From positions 1-64,000 of the forward strand of contig UQUN01000009.1 of NCBI GenBank assembly GCA_900544175.1: a stretch of 64,000 bases of DNA. The letters run 5' to 3'. Positions within the stretch are counted from its first letter, which is position 1. Each line of letters starts with the position of its first letter. The stretch comes from an uncultured Alistipes sp. (GTDB taxonomy: Bacteria; Bacteroidota; Bacteroidia; Bacteroidales; UBA932). Under the pieces are notes generated by a model. It searched no databases. It was not told where the DNA came from and saw nothing but the letters and a program-made list of their open reading frames with translations. This document shows, one piece after another, positions 35,649-44,768 of this stretch. The translations under genes and the position numbers were made by a program.

Positions 35649-37316
35649 TTACTCAAATCTTACAACCACATCGTCATAGCAGAAATACGCTGGCTGGCTG
35701 AATCCGTATCCATTGTCGCTGTCACCGGCCATGTTGAACTCTATCATCAGTACTTTGCCGAGAGTTGACAGATCCCACTTCGTCCATTCTGAAATCTGAC
35801 CGTCAGCGTTCGCAAGATAGAACTCAAGCGAAGGCTCCACTTTTGTACCGTTCTCATCATATCCGGTCGCAATGACCTTGACATAGCCGTCCGGGTCAAG
35901 AGGAGCGGTAAGTCCGTTACCGTTCGACACGCAGTTGGCAAGATAAGTCGTCCACATGACGTACATGTGATCCACAACGCGGGCAACACCGTCCATGAAA
36001 TAGATCGAAGGAAGATTCTCCGTCATATTGAAGCCGGAGTCATCCATATAGCCGAAATGCACGCAGAAGTTCTCCGAGCCGCCGTGGCCTCCGAATCCTG
36101 TCGCCGGATCCTTGTAATACACTGCCAGCTGATGCAGATAATCCCCGTTGGCCAGGTCCATGTCCACATAATTGGATATGGCATGTCCACCGCCCCAGTA
36201 GCAGGTAGTTCCGTAATTCTCCGGCATGTCGTGCGCGAGGAATGTATTGCCTTCGTCGTTCCAGTGATAATCAGCTGGCCCCATGCCGGACTCTCCGTAA
36301 AGCAGCGGCCCGCCATACTGAGGACTGTCAATCAGAGCAGTCCAGTACTCTCCCTCGAACGTGAGAGTCCTCAACTCATAAGCCGCCTTGTCCACGGCCA
36401 TCACAGAGACAGTCACCAACTTAAACTCACCGGTAACAGAGGTCATTGATATAGCCACAGATCCCTCCGTCTCCGCATAGGTGTTCTCCTTTGCGGGAGC
36501 TGTAATCGTCAGCACAGTATCCTCAGTCATGGACAGAGATGCCCTCCAGCCTTCAGGCTTGCTTATCATGTGATTAAGCATACCCTTTATATGCACATTG
36601 TATGTCCTGCTCTCCCCGAAAGCGATACTCTCATACCCGTCAGGAGACAGACCGTCTATCTCAAACTCCACACTTATAGTCTTGGGCAATGATATCTGAG
36701 TTCCGTCCACGAGGGTGAATATCACATTGTAGGCACTGCTGGTATAGTCCACATCGACGATAACCCCGGAACCGCCCTGGCCCTCTGCCACTACTCCGGT
36801 AGATTCCCAGCTCCGGCCTCCGTCCACGGATATCTCCCACATCTTGGTGTCGGGATTGATACGGACCTGAGGAGCGACCGCGTCAGCACCCGGCTTGCCG
36901 TCCTCTCCGTCAACTCCCTGCGCCCTTACCTTCTGGCCGTCGACTATGAGCCATTCTCCGTCCACAGTCCAGTACCAGAGACCGTCGGTCTCATCCTGAG
37001 CCACGGATATTACCGGAGCATTTGTCCCGTCCCTGCCGTTCGTTATCTCCGCAGTGGTCCCGTCCGAAAAATAAATAATGTAGCCGTCCTCATTGGACTC
37101 CACCTTGTCTATCGTCACTTCCGCCTCCAAGGCGTCGATGATTCTCTGCAGGGCGTCAATGTCGGAATTGATGCCTTTCACAGCCTCCTCGAGGGATGCA
37201 ATCTTGTCGTCAATGTCATCAAGCCGGTCACGCAGTTCCGTGTCATCATACATGCTGCAGGCCCCTAAGGCGGCAGCAACAAGCGCAGTCAGCGCTGTTC
37301 TAAAAAGTCTTTTCAT
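35649..37316 (-). CDS. DUF4465 surface lipoprotein, BtuH-like candidate
   Basis: The 555-residue protein begins MKRLFRTALTALVAAALGAC (lipobox LGAC), then a coiled coil (LRDRLDDIDDKIASLEEAVK) and a DUF4988/PL29-like region with EITNGRDGTNAPVISVAQDE and WEISVDGGRSWEST. The C-terminal 230 residues (LTFEGEYWTALIDSPQYGGP to FCYDDVVVRF) are a DUF4465-type domain with many Trp and Tyr. B12-binding surface lipoproteins named BtuH occur in such Bacteroidales loci; I think they carry this domain but am not certain. The start ATG 37316 overlaps the btuG stop (ATGA), showing tight coupling. Expected to be on the outer face of the outer membrane. Confidence 0.72.
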   Translation of the reverse strand: MKRLFRTALTALVAAALGACSMYDDTELRDRLDDIDDKIASLEEAVKGINSDIDALQRIIDALEAEVTIDKVESNEDGYIIYFSDGTTAEITNGRDGTNAPVISVAQDETDGLWYWTVDGEWLIVDGQKVRAQGVDGEDGKPGADAVAPQVRINPDTKMWEISVDGGRSWESTGVVAEGQGGSGVIVDVDYTSSAYNVIFTLVDGTQISLPKTISVEFEIDGLSPDGYESIAFGESRTYNVHIKGMLNHMISKPEGWRASLSMTEDTVLTITAPAKENTYAETEGSVAISMTSVTGEFKLVTVSVMAVDKAAYELRTLTFEGEYWTALIDSPQYGGPLLYGESGMGPADYHWNDEGNTFLAHDMPENYGTTCYWGGGHAISNYVDMDLANGDYLHQLAVYYKDPATGFGGHGGSENFCVHFGYMDDSGFNMTENLPSIYFMDGVARVVDHMYVMWTTYLANCVSNGNGLTAPLDPDGYVKVIATGYDENGTKVEPSLEFYLANADGQISEWTKWDLSTLGKVLMIEFNMAGDSDNGYGFSQPAYFCYDDVVVRFE

Positions 37317-38482
37317 TTTTCCAATGGTATTAATGGTTTGTGTGTAAATACTATATGCGCAGGTATGTCTCCTGTGGTCACGGACCATTTGCGTCTGCCG
37401 TCAGGAGAGAAGCAGTGAAGGGTGCCTGGACTGACATAATCCTTGGCGTCCGTCACAAAAAACTCCTTTGTCACAGGATGTACAGCCAGACCATAGGGTA
37501 CCTGGATGTTATCGTCTGTCCCGTCAGTGATGAAACTGCGGGTAACGACCTGTCTGGTGACTGTATTGAATATCGCGTAAGATACAGTCCAGTCATTGGT
37601 AAGGTAGCTGAACTCAGTGCTGTAGATATACAGGGAATCCCCGCACAGGGTCATGTTGCTGTTGGGCAGCAGATGGAGCGTATCCGTGCATACATCCGTC
37701 CTCGTATCTATGATGAATGTCTTTGACGGGACATCGTAATAGTCTCCGCGTGAGGAGACATAGAGGTTGCCGTAGCGGTCAGGCTCCAGACGGTGCAAAT
37801 TGATGCCCACAGGTATCTTGTACAGTTCCTCGAAGCTGACCAGGTCTATGACGGACACCGTGCTGTCGTAGTCCGGCACTCTGTATCCTCCGGAATTGGC
37901 CACATACAGTTTGTTGCCTACCACGGCCATCTCCTCGGGCTGATACCCCACGATACAGGAATCCACTATCTCCAATGTGGCCGTATCTATCTTTACCACC
38001 ATACCGATACGGGCATCCGGGTCTATCTTCACCGGCCCGGCGTATGCGCTGACGTACGCATACCTGTCCTTGAAAGCTAAGTAACGGCAGTTGGGCACGG
38101 CTATCTTGGTTATATGCCTGACACTCTGCACGTCCATCACTTCCACGTAGTTGGAGCAGTTGATTACCGCCCAGAGCTTCCCGCCGTAGATCTTGATGTC
38201 GTTGCCCACGTCCCCGAGATCCTTGACCTCATTGAGGTTGCGCTCCCCGTAGATGTTGCGGGTGTAGACCCCGGTCGTGTAATCGTAGTAGTCGAGCGAG
38301 GCCTTGTTGCTGCCCATATTGCCCTCATTGAGCAGGTAGAAGCCGCAGATGTCGCCTGAGACCGTATCCCAGGGATTGACCTCCACCGGCTCAGAGGGCA
38401 GCACGGGTAACTCGCCGCGGCATCCCTGCACAGCGGCAAGCGGAAGTATTGAAATAAGCAGAAAAATGTTTCTTATCCTCAT
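37313..38482 (-). CDS. btuG: BtuG-type cobalamin-binding beta-propeller lipoprotein
   Basis: The 389-residue protein has a lipoprotein signal (LLISILPLAAVQGC) and a YncE-like beta-propeller of repeated blades, for example GDICGFYLLNEGNMGSNKAS, YVEVMDVQSVRHITKIAVPN, YVANSGGYRVPDYDSTVSVI and QVPYGLAVHPVTKEFFVTDA. BtuG of Bacteroides binds B12 with very high affinity at the cell surface and caps BtuB; the operon context here (directly after btuB, behind a cobalamin riboswitch) fits. Start ATG 38482 overlaps the btuB stop as ATGA; the longer upstream frame is inside btuB and lacks a signal peptide. Confidence 0.9.
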   Translation of the reverse strand: MRIRNIFLLISILPLAAVQGCRGELPVLPSEPVEVNPWDTVSGDICGFYLLNEGNMGSNKASLDYYDYTTGVYTRNIYGERNLNEVKDLGDVGNDIKIYGGKLWAVINCSNYVEVMDVQSVRHITKIAVPNCRYLAFKDRYAYVSAYAGPVKIDPDARIGMVVKIDTATLEIVDSCIVGYQPEEMAVVGNKLYVANSGGYRVPDYDSTVSVIDLVSFEELYKIPVGINLHRLEPDRYGNLYVSSRGDYYDVPSKTFIIDTRTDVCTDTLHLLPNSNMTLCGDSLYIYSTEFSYLTNDWTVSYAIFNTVTRQVVTRSFITDGTDDNIQVPYGLAVHPVTKEFFVTDAKDYVSPGTLHCFSPDGRRKWSVTTGDIPAHIVFTHKPLIPLEK

Positions 38483-40539
38483 ATTGTAAGACTTAATGTT
38501 ATCCTGAAATTGGTGCCTGGCATGGGGTACCACTTGACAACCTCGTACTGCTGGTTGAAGATGTTGTTGACCTCCGCAGTCACTCCCAACTCTGTCTTTC
38601 CTATGCCGAACACCTTGGAGAGCGAGAGGTCGCTCGTGTACCACGGCAGGATATAGTTCACCGGCACATTGCCGCCCAGCATGTATCTCTCCCCGGTATA
38701 GACAAAGCTGTAATGGAAGTCCCATGTCCCGTAGCTAACACTCAGCACGGCGGATCCGCTGTGGACCGGCACGTACGGTATCTGGTCCCCATAAGTGCTG
38801 ATTACCCCCTCGTACCCCTCGTCCTTCTTAGTCTCGGTAAAATCCTGCGCCCTCTGCCAGGTGTAGTTCAGCATGACGGACACATCCACCGGTCCGAAAC
38901 GCATGGACGGCATGAGCGAGACATCCACGCCGCGTACCTCCACATAGCCGAGATTGACCATCGTCCAGACGAGCTGGTTGGATGTCGGGGTAGCGATAAT
39001 CTTGTCCTTGACCGTATTGTAATAGGCATCCACACTCGCCCGCAACCCCGCGAACCAGGCATTCCGGAATGTTTTGTTGTAGGATATGCCCACATTGTAC
39101 TGCGCAGTGTACTCCGGCCTCAGATTACGGTTGCCGAGCTGGACATAGTACAGGTCGTTGAAAGTGGGCATACGGAAGATTTTCTTATAGAATGCCCTGA
39201 TACTTAGCCCGGCATTCTTCCACGGTGTATAGGAGACTATCACCGTGGGAGTCCACTCGCTCTTGTCCCCTGCCGTCTCCATACCGCGCTTGCTGATATC
39301 ATGGACGTAGGTATGCAACAGGCTGGCCTGGGCACTGAGACCGAAATCGAAATTGACCGAGGTGGCCGCCGCAGAGAGGACCGTCAGCCTGCGGGGCTGG
39401 ATGAAATTGGCATTGAACATCTCCGTGCCGTCAGCGTCCAGGCTGTTCCACTGCAGATCGCAAGCCAAACTCGCGCTCCACACGCGGTTTATGGAAAACA
39501 GATGCGAGGTGGTCAGATACAGCTCCTGCTGCCAGTAATGATTGTCCATCGGCTGCACCGTACTGTGCGGAGGCATGACATAGTTCATGTAATCATTGGC
39601 ATATTTAGCCTGAACCTTGAAGCTGTAGAAATCCGCCGCCCTATGCGTAACCGCCGACTGCACGAATATATTGCGGTCCTTCTGCCGGTCCTCGTTAAGC
39701 AGGGCTATACCGTAGTCCTTCTTGACCGCCGCCCCGGGATAACCCCGTTCCGACCAGTAGAAATAGCCTTTGACCATAAAATCCGTGCGGGGCATGTTGC
39801 CGAAAAGCCCGGCCTCCGCCCTTACGAACATTACATCCCCGTTCCTGCGTACTTCCGTGGTGTCATATCCTCCTTCCCGGCTGTACCGGAACTTGTAACG
39901 CCCTGAAGTATTGAGAAACTCGACATTGGCAGAAGTGCTGAGCCACCGTCCCGCCCTGCTCTCCCACAGGGCCGAGATGTCGATAAGATCGAAAGAGCCG
40001 CTGCGTGCCTTGAAATTGAGATTGTTTCGCTTACCCTCCCGGAACCTGGGACGGCGGGAGACCATATAAAGAGCAGCTGCCGACGCATAGTCCCTGGCCG
40101 ACTGGAAAATATCGCTTTTCTGCCCGTTGTAGACCGACAGGACCTCCATGTTGTCCATCGAGAACTTGCCCAGGTCCACCGTCCCGTTCTGGGCATTGGA
40201 TATCTGAATGCCGTCATAGAACACCCCAACATGCTGACTTCCCAGACTGCGCACATTGACAGTCTTCAATCCCCCGATGCCGCCGTAGTCCTTGACCTGA
40301 ACCCCGGAGAAATACCGCAGCGCATCGGCCACTGAATTGGACCTCAGCCTCTCAAGCTGCTGTCCGGCAAGTTTTTGCGCCGGAACAATCTCTCTTATCC
40401 GATCGGCAGTCACGACCACCTCACTGAGGGTATCCTCTGGGATCTCAGGGACTCCGTCCTGGGCCCGCAGCATAACCGTCACCGACAGCAGCACCGCAAC
40501 AACAGGCAGTACAATACCAGTTTTCCTATAATAATCCAT
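38479..40539 (-). CDS. btuB: BtuB-type TonB-dependent corrinoid receptor
   Basis: The 686-residue protein has a signal peptide (IVLPVVAVLLSVTVMLRAQD), a TonB-box-like LSEVVVTADR, a plug domain (SNSVADALRYFSGVQVKDYG, LKTVNVRSLGSQHVGVFYDG) and a 22-strand-type barrel ending RITLSLTI with a terminal hydrophobic residue. It lacks the N-terminal carboxypeptidase-D-like domain seen in Sus-type receptors, as BtuB does. Transports corrinoids across the outer membrane using TonB energy. The riboswitch upstream and btuG downstream support B12 as substrate. Start ATG 40539 is chosen because the signal peptide begins there; the frame is open 19 codons further upstream. Confidence 0.92.
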   Translation of the reverse strand: MDYYRKTGIVLPVVAVLLSVTVMLRAQDGVPEIPEDTLSEVVVTADRIREIVPAQKLAGQQLERLRSNSVADALRYFSGVQVKDYGGIGGLKTVNVRSLGSQHVGVFYDGIQISNAQNGTVDLGKFSMDNMEVLSVYNGQKSDIFQSARDYASAAALYMVSRRPRFREGKRNNLNFKARSGSFDLIDISALWESRAGRWLSTSANVEFLNTSGRYKFRYSREGGYDTTEVRRNGDVMFVRAEAGLFGNMPRTDFMVKGYFYWSERGYPGAAVKKDYGIALLNEDRQKDRNIFVQSAVTHRAADFYSFKVQAKYANDYMNYVMPPHSTVQPMDNHYWQQELYLTTSHLFSINRVWSASLACDLQWNSLDADGTEMFNANFIQPRRLTVLSAAATSVNFDFGLSAQASLLHTYVHDISKRGMETAGDKSEWTPTVIVSYTPWKNAGLSIRAFYKKIFRMPTFNDLYYVQLGNRNLRPEYTAQYNVGISYNKTFRNAWFAGLRASVDAYYNTVKDKIIATPTSNQLVWTMVNLGYVEVRGVDVSLMPSMRFGPVDVSVMLNYTWQRAQDFTETKKDEGYEGVISTYGDQIPYVPVHSGSAVLSVSYGTWDFHYSFVYTGERYMLGGNVPVNYILPWYTSDLSLSKVFGIGKTELGVTAEVNNIFNQQYEVVKWYPMPGTNFRITLSLTI

Positions 40540-40714
40540 TGCCAAATAATTTTCCAACTCCCGGGATACCCATGCGCCAGAATCGGCAGAATGCAAGGCG
40601 GCACAGCACCGCTCATTTCCGCAGTTTCTGAAACATGGGGACTGTCTGTGTCCTGAAGAAGGAAAATCATTCAGCTATGCCGCACCCGTACTCCCGCAGG
40701 GCAGACAGTCACAA

Positions 40715-40911
40715 CTGAAAGCAGGTCTTCTGACTTATTCCTCATCGCGGCAGCCTTCCCACCCTTTCAGGCAGTGGCTTAAAGATGACCGCGTGACTTC
40801 CGTCCGGAAAAGGACGTGGAAATTACAGCAGCGGGAACTGTCCGGGATTCTCACCCGGTTCCCTTTTGATTCCTCCACCGCAGAGCGGGGGAACGGAAAC
40901 TTTCAGCGGTG
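40715..40911 (-). promoter_or_regulatory. Cobalamin riboswitch leading btuB-btuG
   Basis: On the minus strand the leader carries the conserved blocks in order: GGGAACCGGGTGAGAATCCC, CAGTTCCCGCTGCTGT, AAGCCACTGCC, GGGAAGGC and AAGTCAGAAGACCTGC, the B12-box. This is a cobalamin-class aptamer that should turn off the uptake operon when adenosylcobalamin or related corrinoids are plentiful, probably by blocking translation of btuB 175 bases downstream. I do not see a T-run terminator between aptamer and btuB. Endpoints are approximate. Confidence 0.93.
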
Positions 40912-40942
40912 CAAATGTAGACAAATTTCTATTTTCTCCAAA
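40912..40942 (-). promoter_or_regulatory. Promoter of the riboswitch-led btuB operon
   Basis: On the minus strand TTTG (40942-40939), 19 bases, then TACATTTG (40919-40912): a textbook Bacteroidota promoter. Transcription would begin just before the first riboswitch helix. Confidence 0.75.
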
Positions 40943-40960
40943 TAAAATCGTCACCTGTAG

Positions 40961-41839
40961 TCAGAGCCGGCTCAAGTAACGCAGAATAATACCGATAGGC
41001 TGAAATCCTTCAGGACAAGATGGTGTCGAGCAGTACAGGACAGCCTTACCGGCTTCCGCAAGCATGGGTATATCGTTGGCTCCGTCACCTACTGCGGCAC
41101 ATTCCATGGGGCTGCAGTCGCAGCGGCGGCAGAAATCTTCCAAAGCCGCGGCTTTTCCGTAACTGTCCAGCAGCCGTCCGTTTATGCGGCCTGTGAGGCA
41201 GCCGTTCCTTTCCTCAAGATCGGAAGTATAGAGAAAATCCATCCTGAGTTTCCTCTGTATATGTTCTCCCAGCCGCAGATATCCGCCGGATATGAGCGCG
41301 GTGGCGCAGTCTTGGGCTGAGAGCGCAGTCAGGAGTTCTCCGGCACCCGGAGTAATCGGTACGGAGTCTATCAGTTTCTGAGCCACAGTTACCGGCAATC
41401 CGGCTATCAGAGCCAGCCGATGCCTGTAGCTCTCGGAAAAATCCATCTCCCCGTCCATAGCCTTTTCTGTAAGGATATCGACTTTCCCGGATACACCTCT
41501 CTCCCGGGCCAGCAGATTCATGAACTCACAGCGGATCAGGGTCGAATCAAGATCGAAAGCCACTGCCCTTACGGCAGCAGCGGAGGAAGAACGTCTGACA
41601 GCCACTGCAGCTCCGCAGCTCCGCGCCACAGGCAGCAGGGACGACAGCAGGGAAGAATACTGCTGCGGTTCCAGTATGCAATCCTGCCCGCATGTCCATA
41701 TCCGTTCCTGTGCATGGTAAACGGCTCTCGGGATCGGAAGACCGTTGCGCAGCATCGCCTCCCCGACCATCCGCACGCATCTGTCCATGACTCTGGGCCG
41801 GGCTGTCAATATGATATTGTCAACCGTAATTTTCATCAT
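40961..41839 (-). CDS. serB: SerB-type HAD phosphatase
   Basis: A protein of about 292 residues whose C-terminal 200 residues have the phosphoserine-phosphatase motifs: VAFDLDSTLIRCEFMN (nucleophile Asp and acid Asp), PGAGELLTALSAQDCATALI with GGY, and GDGANDIPMLAEAGKAVLYC. The N-terminal 95 residues (ITVDNIILTARPRVMDRCVR and after) are ACT-like only in size and composition. The normal reaction is phosphoserine to serine. It lies between the B12-uptake operon and cobU, so a phosphatase step in B12 synthesis was considered, but cobC in the next operon already supplies that. Start at ATG 41839 or 41836. Confidence 0.75.
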   Translation of the reverse strand: MMKITVDNIILTARPRVMDRCVRMVGEAMLRNGLPIPRAVYHAQERIWTCGQDCILEPQQYSSLLSSLLPVARSCGAAVAVRRSSSAAAVRAVAFDLDSTLIRCEFMNLLARERGVSGKVDILTEKAMDGEMDFSESYRHRLALIAGLPVTVAQKLIDSVPITPGAGELLTALSAQDCATALISGGYLRLGEHIQRKLRMDFLYTSDLEERNGCLTGRINGRLLDSYGKAAALEDFCRRCDCSPMECAAVGDGANDIPMLAEAGKAVLYCSTPSCPEGFQPIGIILRYLSRL

Positions 41840-41842
41840 CCG

Positions 41843-41865
41843 CAAAGATAAAAATTATATCTTTG
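41843..41865. promoter_or_regulatory. Inverted pair of TATCTTTG motifs between serB and cobU
   Basis: CAAAGATA (41843-41850) and TATCTTTG (41858-41865) form a perfect 8-base inverted repeat with 7 bases between. Each half matches TAnnTTTG, one for each divergent gene. The plus-strand copy suits cobU (start 17 bases further). The minus-strand copy would make serB almost leaderless, so an operator reading is also possible. Confidence 0.5.
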
Positions 41866-41881
41866 TCCAAACTATTCAGTC

Positions 41882-42394
41882 ATGGCAAGAAAAATCATAC
41901 TTATCACCGGCGGGCAGCGTTCCGGTAAAAGCACTTATGCGGAACAATTGGCGTTATCCTTGAGTGACATGCCGGTGTATCTGGCAACATCCAGAATCTG
42001 GGATGAGGAGTTCCGTGAGAGGGTACGCCGGCATCAGCTGCGCCGGGGTCCGGAGTGGACCAATATCGAGGAGGATAAGGCTCTCAGCCGCCATGACCTT
42101 ACCGGAAGGACGGTTCTTGTGGACTGTGTAACCCTTTGGAGCACCAATTTTTTCTTCGACTGCCACGAAGATTCCGAAGCGGTGTACAGCGCCATTACAG
42201 AAGAGTTCGACCGGCTGGTCCGCCAGGATGCGGAATTCATCTTCGTGACCAATGAAATCGGCTGGGGCGGCACTCCGACCAATGACGTCCAGCGGCATTT
42301 CACGGATCTGCTCGGCAAAGTCAATCAGTACATTGCGGCCCGGGCCGATACCGTGATGCTCATAATCAGCGGAATACCTGTGAAAATAAAATAA
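41882..42394 (+). CDS. cobU: Adenosylcobinamide kinase / adenosylcobinamide-phosphate guanylyltransferase
   Basis: The 170-residue protein begins with [16 protein letters not shown], the P-loop of CobU, and continues with [20 protein letters not shown] containing the guanylylated-His region ([15 protein letters not shown]), [15 protein letters not shown] and [15 protein letters not shown]. It phosphorylates adenosylcobinamide and transfers GMP from GTP to give adenosyl-GDP-cobinamide in the cytoplasm. First gene of cobU-cobT-cobS-cobC on the plus strand. There is no riboswitch in the 36-base upstream gap, only a TATCTTTG promoter candidate. Confidence 0.95.
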   Translation: MARKIILITGGQRSGKSTYAEQLALSLSDMPVYLATSRIWDEEFRERVRRHQLRRGPEWTNIEEDKALSRHDLTGRTVLVDCVTLWSTNFFFDCHEDSEAVYSAITEEFDRLVRQDAEFIFVTNEIGWGGTPTNDVQRHFTDLLGKVNQYIAARADTVMLIISGIPVKIK

Positions 42395-42401
42395 TCTCAT
42401 C

Positions 42402-43436
42402 ATGACATTCAATATCGTTCCCGTGGACCGGTCCTTAGTGCCTGCGGTCCGTGACAAAATCGACAACCTGACCAAACCGAAAGGCTCTCTCGGCCGGCTG
42501 GAAGAACTGGCCTTGCAGGTATGTCTGATTCAGAACAGTCTTACTCCCAGGCTGCATAATCCTCAGAATATCCTTTTTGCAGCTGATCACGGCCTCGTAT
42601 CCGAAGGGGTGAGTCTCACGCCCAAGGAGGTGACGTGGCAGCAGACTCTGCATTTCCTGAAGGGTGGCACAGGCATCGGTTTCCTATGCCGTCAGCATGG
42701 ATTCACCCTCAAGGTGGTTGACGCAGGTGTGGACTATGATTTCGAGCCCGGGTGCGGAGTTATCGACCGAAAGATTCGAAAAGGTACTTCCAACTGTCTT
42801 CACGGACCGGCTATGACCAAGGAAGAATATCTACGCTGTCTCGAGGCAGGCGCCGGGATGGTGGACGAAGCCTGCGCGGAGGGATGCAATGTCCTGTCAT
42901 TCGGAGAGATGGGTGCAGGAAATACCTCAGCCTCATCACTCTGGATGCATTTTCTCACGGGGATACCGCTGGAGCGGTGTGTGGGCGCCGGCAGCGGGCT
43001 TGACAGCGGTGGGGTAAGGCACAAACTGGAGGTTCTGCAAAGATGCTGCGCTGCCTATTGCGGAGACGGCTCCACAGCTGATGTTCTCCGCTGCTTCGGA
43101 GGCTTCGAGATGGTAATGGCAGTAGGTGCGATGCTTCAGGCTGCTGCCCGGAAAATAATAATCCTCGTGGACGGTTTTATAATGACTGTATGTATGCTGG
43201 GTGCATCGCGTCTATATCCGGATGTGACGGATTATGCGGTGTTCGGACATGTCGGGGATGAGAGCGGGCATCGGCTTTTGTTGGAATACATGGGGGCCTC
43301 TCCACTGCTTTCACTTGGATTGCGTCTCGGCGAGGGCTCAGGCGCTGTGTGCGCCTATCCTATTCTGGAATCCGCTGTACGGATGATCAATGAAATGGAT
43401 TCTTTCACCGGCACCCGAATCACCAAGTATTTTTAA
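42402..43436 (+). CDS. cobT: Nicotinate-nucleotide:dimethylbenzimidazole phosphoribosyltransferase
   Basis: The 344-residue protein has the CobT pattern: [20 protein letters not shown] near the start, [36 protein letters not shown] (phosphate-binding loop) and [20 protein letters not shown] containing the catalytic Glu. It joins a lower-ligand base to ribose phosphate from nicotinate mononucleotide, forming alpha-ribazole phosphate. Gut Bacteroidales often use bases other than dimethylbenzimidazole, such as adenine, and no enzymes for making dimethylbenzimidazole are in the window. Second gene of its operon, 7 bases after cobU. Confidence 0.95.
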   Translation: MTFNIVPVDRSLVPAVRDKIDNLTKPKGSLGRLEELALQVCLIQNSLTPRLHNPQNILFAADHGLVSEGVSLTPKEVTWQQTLHFLKGGTGIGFLCRQHGFTLKVVDAGVDYDFEPGCGVIDRKIRKGTSNCLHGPAMTKEEYLRCLEAGAGMVDEACAEGCNVLSFGEMGAGNTSASSLWMHFLTGIPLERCVGAGSGLDSGGVRHKLEVLQRCCAAYCGDGSTADVLRCFGGFEMVMAVGAMLQAAARKIIILVDGFIMTVCMLGASRLYPDVTDYAVFGHVGDESGHRLLLEYMGASPLLSLGLRLGEGSGAVCAYPILESAVRMINEMDSFTGTRITKYF

Positions 43437-43438
43437 GT

Positions 43439-44206
43439 ATGAGGAGATTCTTTTACGATATACTCGCATCCTTCACCCTGCTGACCAGATTACCGCTATG
43501 GAGGCTGTACAATATCCCCGAAGACAGTTTCAGACGGACTGTCAACGGATGGACTCTGGTGGGATGGCTTACCGGTGCCTTGACCGGCGGCATACTGTGG
43601 CTCTGCGCGCAGGTATTGCCGATCCAGGCAGCCGTAATAATGGCATTCGCCGCCAGGGTTCTGCTGACGGGGGGACTGCATGAGGACGGGCTCGGAGACG
43701 TTTTCGACGGATTCGGAGGAGGCAGGAACAAGGAGAAGGTACTGGAGATCATGAAAGATTCCCGCACCGGCAGTTACGGCGTCATCGGATTGGTATTGTA
43801 TTTTATCCTGCTCTTTGCACTGGTAGCCTTTCTGCCTGTTCCTGCGGAGAGCCTGGCGCTCCTGGCCGGTACTGCCGACCCTCTGTGCAAACTGACCGCC
43901 TCCCAGATAGTCAACGTCCTGCCGTATGCGCGTAAGTCCTCGGAAAGCAAGACCGGCACTGTCTACAGCCGGATGAGTCTGCCGGTTTGGCTGTTCTCTG
44001 CTGCTGCCGGAGTGCTGCCTGCCATACTGTGGATGCCTGCGGTACTGTGGCCGGCATCCATTATGCCGATATTGACTTCCGTCGGACTCTTTCTGTATTT
44101 CAAACGAAAAATCGGCGGCTACACGGGAGACTGCTGCGGGGCTGCCTTCCTGCTGAGTGAACTCTCTTTTTATTTCGGAGTATGGATAGTCCTTGCGCTG
44201 CGGTAG
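43439..44206 (+). CDS. cobS: Adenosylcobinamide-GDP ribazoletransferase (cobalamin synthase)
   Basis: The 255-residue membrane protein carries the CobS signature GLHEDGLGDVFDGFGGGRNK (Asp-rich, metal-binding) near residue 80, then EKVLEIMKDSRTGSYGVIGL and several hydrophobic helices. It condenses adenosyl-GDP-cobinamide with alpha-ribazole or its phosphate, the last assembly step, at the inner membrane. Length is typical. The start follows cobT after two bases, and the end overlaps cobC by 25 bases. Confidence 0.95.
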   Translation: MRRFFYDILASFTLLTRLPLWRLYNIPEDSFRRTVNGWTLVGWLTGALTGGILWLCAQVLPIQAAVIMAFAARVLLTGGLHEDGLGDVFDGFGGGRNKEKVLEIMKDSRTGSYGVIGLVLYFILLFALVAFLPVPAESLALLAGTADPLCKLTASQIVNVLPYARKSSESKTGTVYSRMSLPVWLFSAAAGVLPAILWMPAVLWPASIMPILTSVGLFLYFKRKIGGYTGDCCGAAFLLSELSFYFGVWIVLALR

Positions 44207-44766
44207 AATGGATTCTGGTCCGGCACACGGCGGTGGATGTTCCTCCCGGCACCTGCTATGGACAGATGGACATACCCCTTGCAGGAAGCTTTCCTCACGA
44301 TGCGGAGGCCGTGCGGATGGAACTCTCCCGAATTTTTCAGGATACTGCTCCTGATCTGGTGTTCAGCAGCCCGTCCTCGCGATGCACGGCCCTTGCTACC
44401 GCCTGTGGATGGCCGGACTGCGTTACGGATGCCCGCCTGATGGAACGCAGTTTCGGCTCCTGGGAGGGACTCCGCTACGATGATATTGCCGATTCCCGTC
44501 TCAAGGATTATTATGAAGACTGGCTCCACACGGCTCCTACTGGCGGAGAATCTTTTACCGACCAGCTTGCCCGCGTCCGTCGATTCCTGGAATGTACAAA
44601 AAATATACTTTTGTCTGACGAAAGCCGTAAAACGCGCCCTAAAGTGCTGATATTCACTCATGGAGGAGTTATCTCAGCGGCCTGCGTCCTTACCGGAGCC
44701 TGTGCCGCGGAAGATGCCTGGAGCCATTGTCCTCCTTATGGTGGAATCATCAGCCTGAGATATTGA
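44182..44766 (+). CDS. cobC: Alpha-ribazole phosphatase-type histidine phosphatase
   Basis: The 194-residue protein of the histidine phosphatase superfamily has ILVRHTAVDVPPGTCYGQMD (RHT catalytic motif in the CobC form), FSSPSSRCTALA, ERSFGSWEGLRYDDI (catalytic Glu region) and VLIFTHGGVISAACVL (second catalytic His). It removes the 5'-phosphate of alpha-ribazole phosphate or of adenosylcobalamin phosphate. The start overlaps the end of cobS, indicating coupled translation, and it ends 2 bases from the convergent cbiB gene. A general phosphatase is the alternative, but the context is strong. Confidence 0.9.
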   Translation: MDSPCAAVEWILVRHTAVDVPPGTCYGQMDIPLAGSFPHDAEAVRMELSRIFQDTAPDLVFSSPSSRCTALATACGWPDCVTDARLMERSFGSWEGLRYDDIADSRLKDYYEDWLHTAPTGGESFTDQLARVRRFLECTKNILLSDESRKTRPKVLIFTHGGVISAACVLTGACAAEDAWSHCPPYGGIISLRY

Positions 44767-44768
44767 GT

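Noticed and set aside
38483..38725. N-terminal extension of btuG
   Set aside because: It is inside btuB in another frame, and the lipoprotein signal begins only at 38482.
41846..41881. Riboswitch before cobU
   Set aside because: Only about 36 bases separate cobU from serB and no B12-box-like sequence is present.
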